23,012 bases of DNA from an uncultured Treponema sp. (lineage in GTDB: Bacteria > Spirochaetota > Spirochaetia > Treponematales > Treponemataceae): contig CALDIB010000071.1 in the NCBI GenBank assembly GCA_937902125.1, positions 1-23,012 on the forward strand, in the 5' to 3' direction. This document shows positions 20,823-23,012 of this stretch, in pieces. Under the pieces are notes generated by a model. That model was given only the letters and a program-made list of their open reading frames with translations. It did not search any database and had not been told where the DNA came from. The position numbers and the translations under genes were made by a program. Position 1 is the first letter of the stretch, and every line of letters starts with the position of its first letter.

Positions 20823-22399
20823 CTAGACGGTTACAGAGCTGCCGAATTTTCCGGTTTTGTCGCGTTTAATGATATAGTGAAAAACAACAAAGCCAAGTAT
20901 CGCCCATACGGTGAACAAAAAGTGCGCCTCGGAAGTTATGACATTTTTCGCCATTGGAGTAGGAACGAAAAGCAGCGTTGCAAAAATAATCATCAAGATG
21001 ATTCCCGATATGCCGATAAGGCTTTCTGTTTTTTTGTTTTCGGAACGCGAGAATTTATACGCTGACCATGACAAGAGCCCGTAAATGATTGTGGCCGCGA
21101 TTGTCGTGACGTCAACAATCCAGCCGATTGCAGTGCGTCCGACAAGCGGAATAAAAATCGATATTGCGGTCACAGTCCAAACCGCGTTGGAAGGAATATG
21201 GGCCTTGTTCAATTGCGTCAATTTTTGAGGAATCACGTCATCTTTTGCAACGGCATACAAGAGGCGGCTTAACGCCACCATGTTTCCGATAAGGCTTGTA
21301 ACAATCAGAGCGAGCAAAGCCGCCATTAGGATAAAAATTCCCGCTTGGCCTATATAATGGTTGGCCGCGTAAAACGGCGGAAGCGCTTCTATTCCGCGCA
21401 AATTGTCAAGGTCTTTGATGTAAGAAAGCCAGTTGGAGTATTCAGGCGGATACGCGGAAATGGACAGAAGAATTATAGGGCACCTCGAAAAACTCGCCTT
21501 TGGCGATTTTTCGACTGTGCCTGCGAGTTTTAAGTCGTTATAATATCACGACTTAAAACATCGCATTTTCAAAGTTACCTCGAAAAACTGAAGTTTTTCG
21601 AGGTTCCCTATAAAAATATACAAGGCGGTGGAAACCGCGATGGAACTTGCGAAAATTCCGAATGATTTTTTGTGCTCAAAGTTAAAGCCCTCAATCGAAT
21701 GAGAAATGTTTTCAAATCCAACAAAGGCCCAGGGCGAAACAATCGCTATAAAACAAATTGAGTTAAAGGCGCTTTTTTTAGGAATAAAAGCGGGCGCGAA
21801 AGAAAAACCCGCGCCGCCGCGCCTAACCATTACAAGGACAAAACAAACAGTTATCGCCAGCGTGAATGCAAGAGCCAAAAACAAAACTATTTTTGCGGCG
21901 GCGCGCTTGCTTAACGAACACAAAAGTCCAGTAAGAACAATTGCGAGCGCTGTAAGCAATACCTTTCCTAGAAAAACTTCGTAGCCGAAAATTTTATAAA
22001 GCGGACAAAAGCGAAAAATGTCTCCAAAAAAATAGCGGGCGAACAACGGCAGGCTTGTGGCGTTTGCCCAAAAAATCGCGATGTAAGTAAGGCTTAAAAA
22101 CCAAGCGCTTAAAAAACCGTAATCGTGTCACAATATATTTTTTGCATAACAATAAACGCCGCCTGAGTTGGGATAACAGTTCATCATGTAATGATAGTTT
22201 CGCGCGATTATGAGCATTACAAGGGCGCCGACTAAAAGGCCGACGACGCTTCCCGCTGGGCCGGCGTTGAGGAGATAAGTGTTTCCCGTTACGACAAAAG
22301 AGCCCCAGCCGATTGTAGTTCCGATAGAAAGCGCCACGCCGTTTTGGGCGACAAATACGCAAGAAGTTTGTCAGATTTTTTTGCTTCGGTGTTTTCCAT
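20823..22399 (-). pseudogene. APC-family amino-acid permease, multiply disrupted (fused to GGDEF)
   Basis: ATG 22399 (minus) with GGAG 12 nt upstream reads MENTEAKKSDKLLAYLSPK. A missing base in the A-run at 22345-22342 then shifts the frame to NGVALSIGTTIGWGSFVVTG, the start of an APC permease. In-frame TGA at 22130-22128 interrupts YCYAKNIL / HDYGFLSAWF (probably an original GGA). A 131-bp element at 21478-21608 interrupts the next helix and adds a TGA at 21548-21546. The frame then runs to TAG 20825-20823 and on into the GGDEF part. Removing the element and one TATA, adding one A, and reading through TGA and TAG gives one 742-codon gene (2360 + 1 - 135 = 2226 nt). Permease landmarks include NSGGVYCYAK, SPWAFVGFENISHS, SISAYPPEYSNW and GNMVALSRLLYAVAKDD. 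The transporter is dead. Confidence 0.9.
21478..21608 (+). mobile_element. 131-bp MITE-like palindromic element with TATA target duplication
   Basis: It begins GGGCACCTCGAAAAACT and ends with the near-perfect inverse AGTTTTTCGAGGTTCCC, and is flanked by TATA on both sides (21474-21477 and 21609-21612). Inside are three hairpins. The left arm folds on itself. TTTTAAGTCGT (21528-21538) pairs with ACGACTTAAAA (21548-21558). ACCTCGAAAAACT (21577-21589) pairs with AGTTTTTCGAGGT (21592-21604) across 2 nt. Excising 131 + 4 nt restores the permease frame as YIFIILLSISAYPPEY, strong proof that it is an insertion. It has no ORF, so it depends on a transposase elsewhere. A second, partial copy is at 1-53. 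Confidence 0.88.
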
Positions 22400-22424
22400 A
22401 GCTCGCTCCGTCAACAATACAAAA

Positions 22425-22453
22425 ATTATAGCGCGAAATGGGCAATTTTTCCA
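22425..22453 (-). promoter_or_regulatory. Probable promoter of the permease-GGDEF gene
   Basis: On the minus strand TGGAAA (22453-22448), 17 nt, TATAAT (22430-22425), then a 25-nt leader with GGAG before ATG 22399. Unlike the leaderless examples, this gene has a normal leader and RBS. Confidence 0.45.
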
Positions 22454-22534
22454 TATAATTTTATTCGCGCAGGGGAGGCAATGCGTTCCGCTTCTTGAGG
22501 AAGGGTTCGTTCTTTGTTTGAAATAGCGGAATCT

Positions 22535-22608
22535 ACTTTATACTTTTTATAAAGTGTGTTAATATTTTTATAGAAAAAGACAAAAGAGCAAAAATCCGTC
22601 TTTTTTTT
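22535..22608 (+). terminator. Two hairpins in the leader of the ATPase gene
   Basis: ACTTTATA (22535-22542) and TATAAAGT (22548-22555) form an 8-bp palindrome with a 5-nt gap, perhaps an operator. AAAAAGAC (22574-22581) pairs with GTCTTTTT (22598-22605) and is followed by more Ts, as in an intrinsic terminator, only 18 nt before ATG 22627. It could be an attenuator or the terminator of an older unit. The whole 22400-22626 gap holds no other gene; a 5-codon ATG frame at 22481 is ignored. Confidence 0.4.
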
Positions 22609-22626
22609 GCCTTTTTGGAGGACGCT

Positions 22627-22986
22627 ATGGGCATTTACTTAAATCCTGGGAATGAGCTTTTTGCGCGTATCACGCACAATGATATTTACGTAGATAAATC
22701 CGGCATGATTCCAGAACTAATTCATGTTTTTGAAAATCAAAATGAATACATTTGCGTAAGCCGTCCCCGCCGCTTTGGAAAAACCGTGATTGGCAACATG
22801 CTCTGCGCCTATTTTTCCAAGGACTGCGATTCAAAAGACCTTTTTAGGGATTCTATCGGAAGCAAAAATCCCATTTTTGAAAAATATCTGAACAAAGTAA
22901 ATGTTATAAAAATTGATTTGAATGCGGAATATCAAAATATTTCTGATAAGGAAAATTTTTGGCTCTTCTCCAAAAAGTGTGGGTAG
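22627..22986 (+). pseudogene. AAA-ATPase-like/PDDEXK-type gene, truncated after about 112 codons
   Basis: ATG 22627 follows GGAGG with a 5-nt gap. The product starts MGIYLNPGNELFARITHNDI, has YVDKSG and the atypical Walker A CVSRPRRFGKTVIGNMLCAY, the start pattern of the AAA-ATPase-like proteins (PF09820 type) that normally run past 500 residues and end in a PD-(D/E)XK nuclease-like domain. Here the family sequence stops near DKENF and only WLFSKKCG and a stop follow. The change occurs exactly where GGCTCT (22961) begins an apparent insertion-sequence end. The upstream TTG at 22615 lies in the RBS and is not the start. The ATPase has lost Walker B and everything after it, so the gene is dead unless the insertion is excised. 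Confidence 0.75.
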
Positions 22987-23012
22987 AGCCTAAAATCATA
23001 TTACGCCATGAC
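22961..23012 (+). mobile_element. Putative left end of an ISL3-family insertion sequence
   Basis: GGCTCTTCTCC opens at 22961, and AGAGCC at 22985-22990 is the inverse of its first six bases. ISL3-family elements commonly have terminal repeats beginning GGCTCTT. The point coincides with loss of homology in the ATPase gene. The transposase, if present, lies beyond the window, so the assignment rests on the terminus alone. Confidence 0.45.

Noticed and set aside
181..22345. Treating all A-run frameshifts (181-187, 297-316, 22342-22345) as biological mutations
   Set aside because: Homopolymer indels are a frequent sequencing error, so each alone is weak. They are called pseudogenes only where other damage (repeat insertion, stops, lost ends) is present, and the small ORF at 291 is kept at low confidence.
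20823..22399. Reading the TGA and TAG codons in the permease as recoded amino acids
   Set aside because: Trp is encoded by TGG throughout the window and real genes end in TGA and TAG here. The frameshift and the inserted element show plain gene decay instead.
1..23012. tRNA, rRNA and CRISPR arrays
   Set aside because: I looked for tRNA-like TTCGANNCC ends, rRNA signatures and regularly spaced direct repeats and saw none. The repeats present are palindromic elements.

Overview
The window looks like a chromosomal stretch from a gut or rumen spirochaete, most likely Treponema-like. The reasons are a lipoprotein GH5 endoglucanase, a truncated AAA-ATPase-like/PDDEXK-type gene, abundant palindromic intergenic repeats, LytTR-DUF3021 and WYL regulators, and anaerobe-type Fe-S proteins. 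The genus is an inference from family content, not a proven assignment.

Layout. (1) 1-3162 is a patchwork of accessory DNA: a partial copy of a short palindromic element, the frameshifted tail of a membrane protein, two GNAT acetyltransferase genes (one a tandem double-GNAT fusion), an EamA/SMR-like half transporter, a 5' fragment of another membrane protein, a cluster of perfect hairpins and an orphan ORF. (2) 3195-5098 (minus strand) is a decaying copy of a module: WYL regulator, SAP/DUF6434 protein, remnant of a GyrI-like gene, and a DUF3781 gene with an internal deletion. (3) 5154-10193 holds an OhrR-type MarR regulator, an ABC exporter, a [4Fe-4S] aldo/keto reductase, a YitT/YczE-like membrane protein and an alpha/beta hydrolase. 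(4) 10317-17679 is a long co-oriented array: SafE/DsbD-like membrane protein, NapH-like ferredoxin membrane protein, a membrane-anchored partner, LytTR, DUF3021, then the intact second copy of the module (WYL, SAP/DUF6434, DUF3781) followed by ClbS/DfsB-like and SPL-like radical SAM genes. (5) 17691-19971 has a GH5 lipoprotein divergent from a DUF1848 gene. (6) 20040-22399 (minus) is the wreck of a single gene that fused an APC amino-acid permease to a diguanylate cyclase. (7) 22627-23012 is a truncated ATPase gene that ends at what looks like an ISL3-type insertion sequence terminus.

Main observations. The WYL/SAP/DUF3781 module is present twice in inverted orientation. Both copies carry the same palindromic operator (AAAT[A/T]TGACA-N6-TGTCATATTT), exactly 19 nt before the SAP gene start. 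Several genes have a -10-like hexamer only 6-7 nt before the start codon, which predicts leaderless mRNAs. The permease-GGDEF pseudogene can be restored on paper to one 741-residue reading frame by removing a 131-bp MITE-like element with a TATA duplication, repairing one A-run, and reading through one TGA and one TAG. It would be an amino-acid transceptor that makes c-di-GMP.
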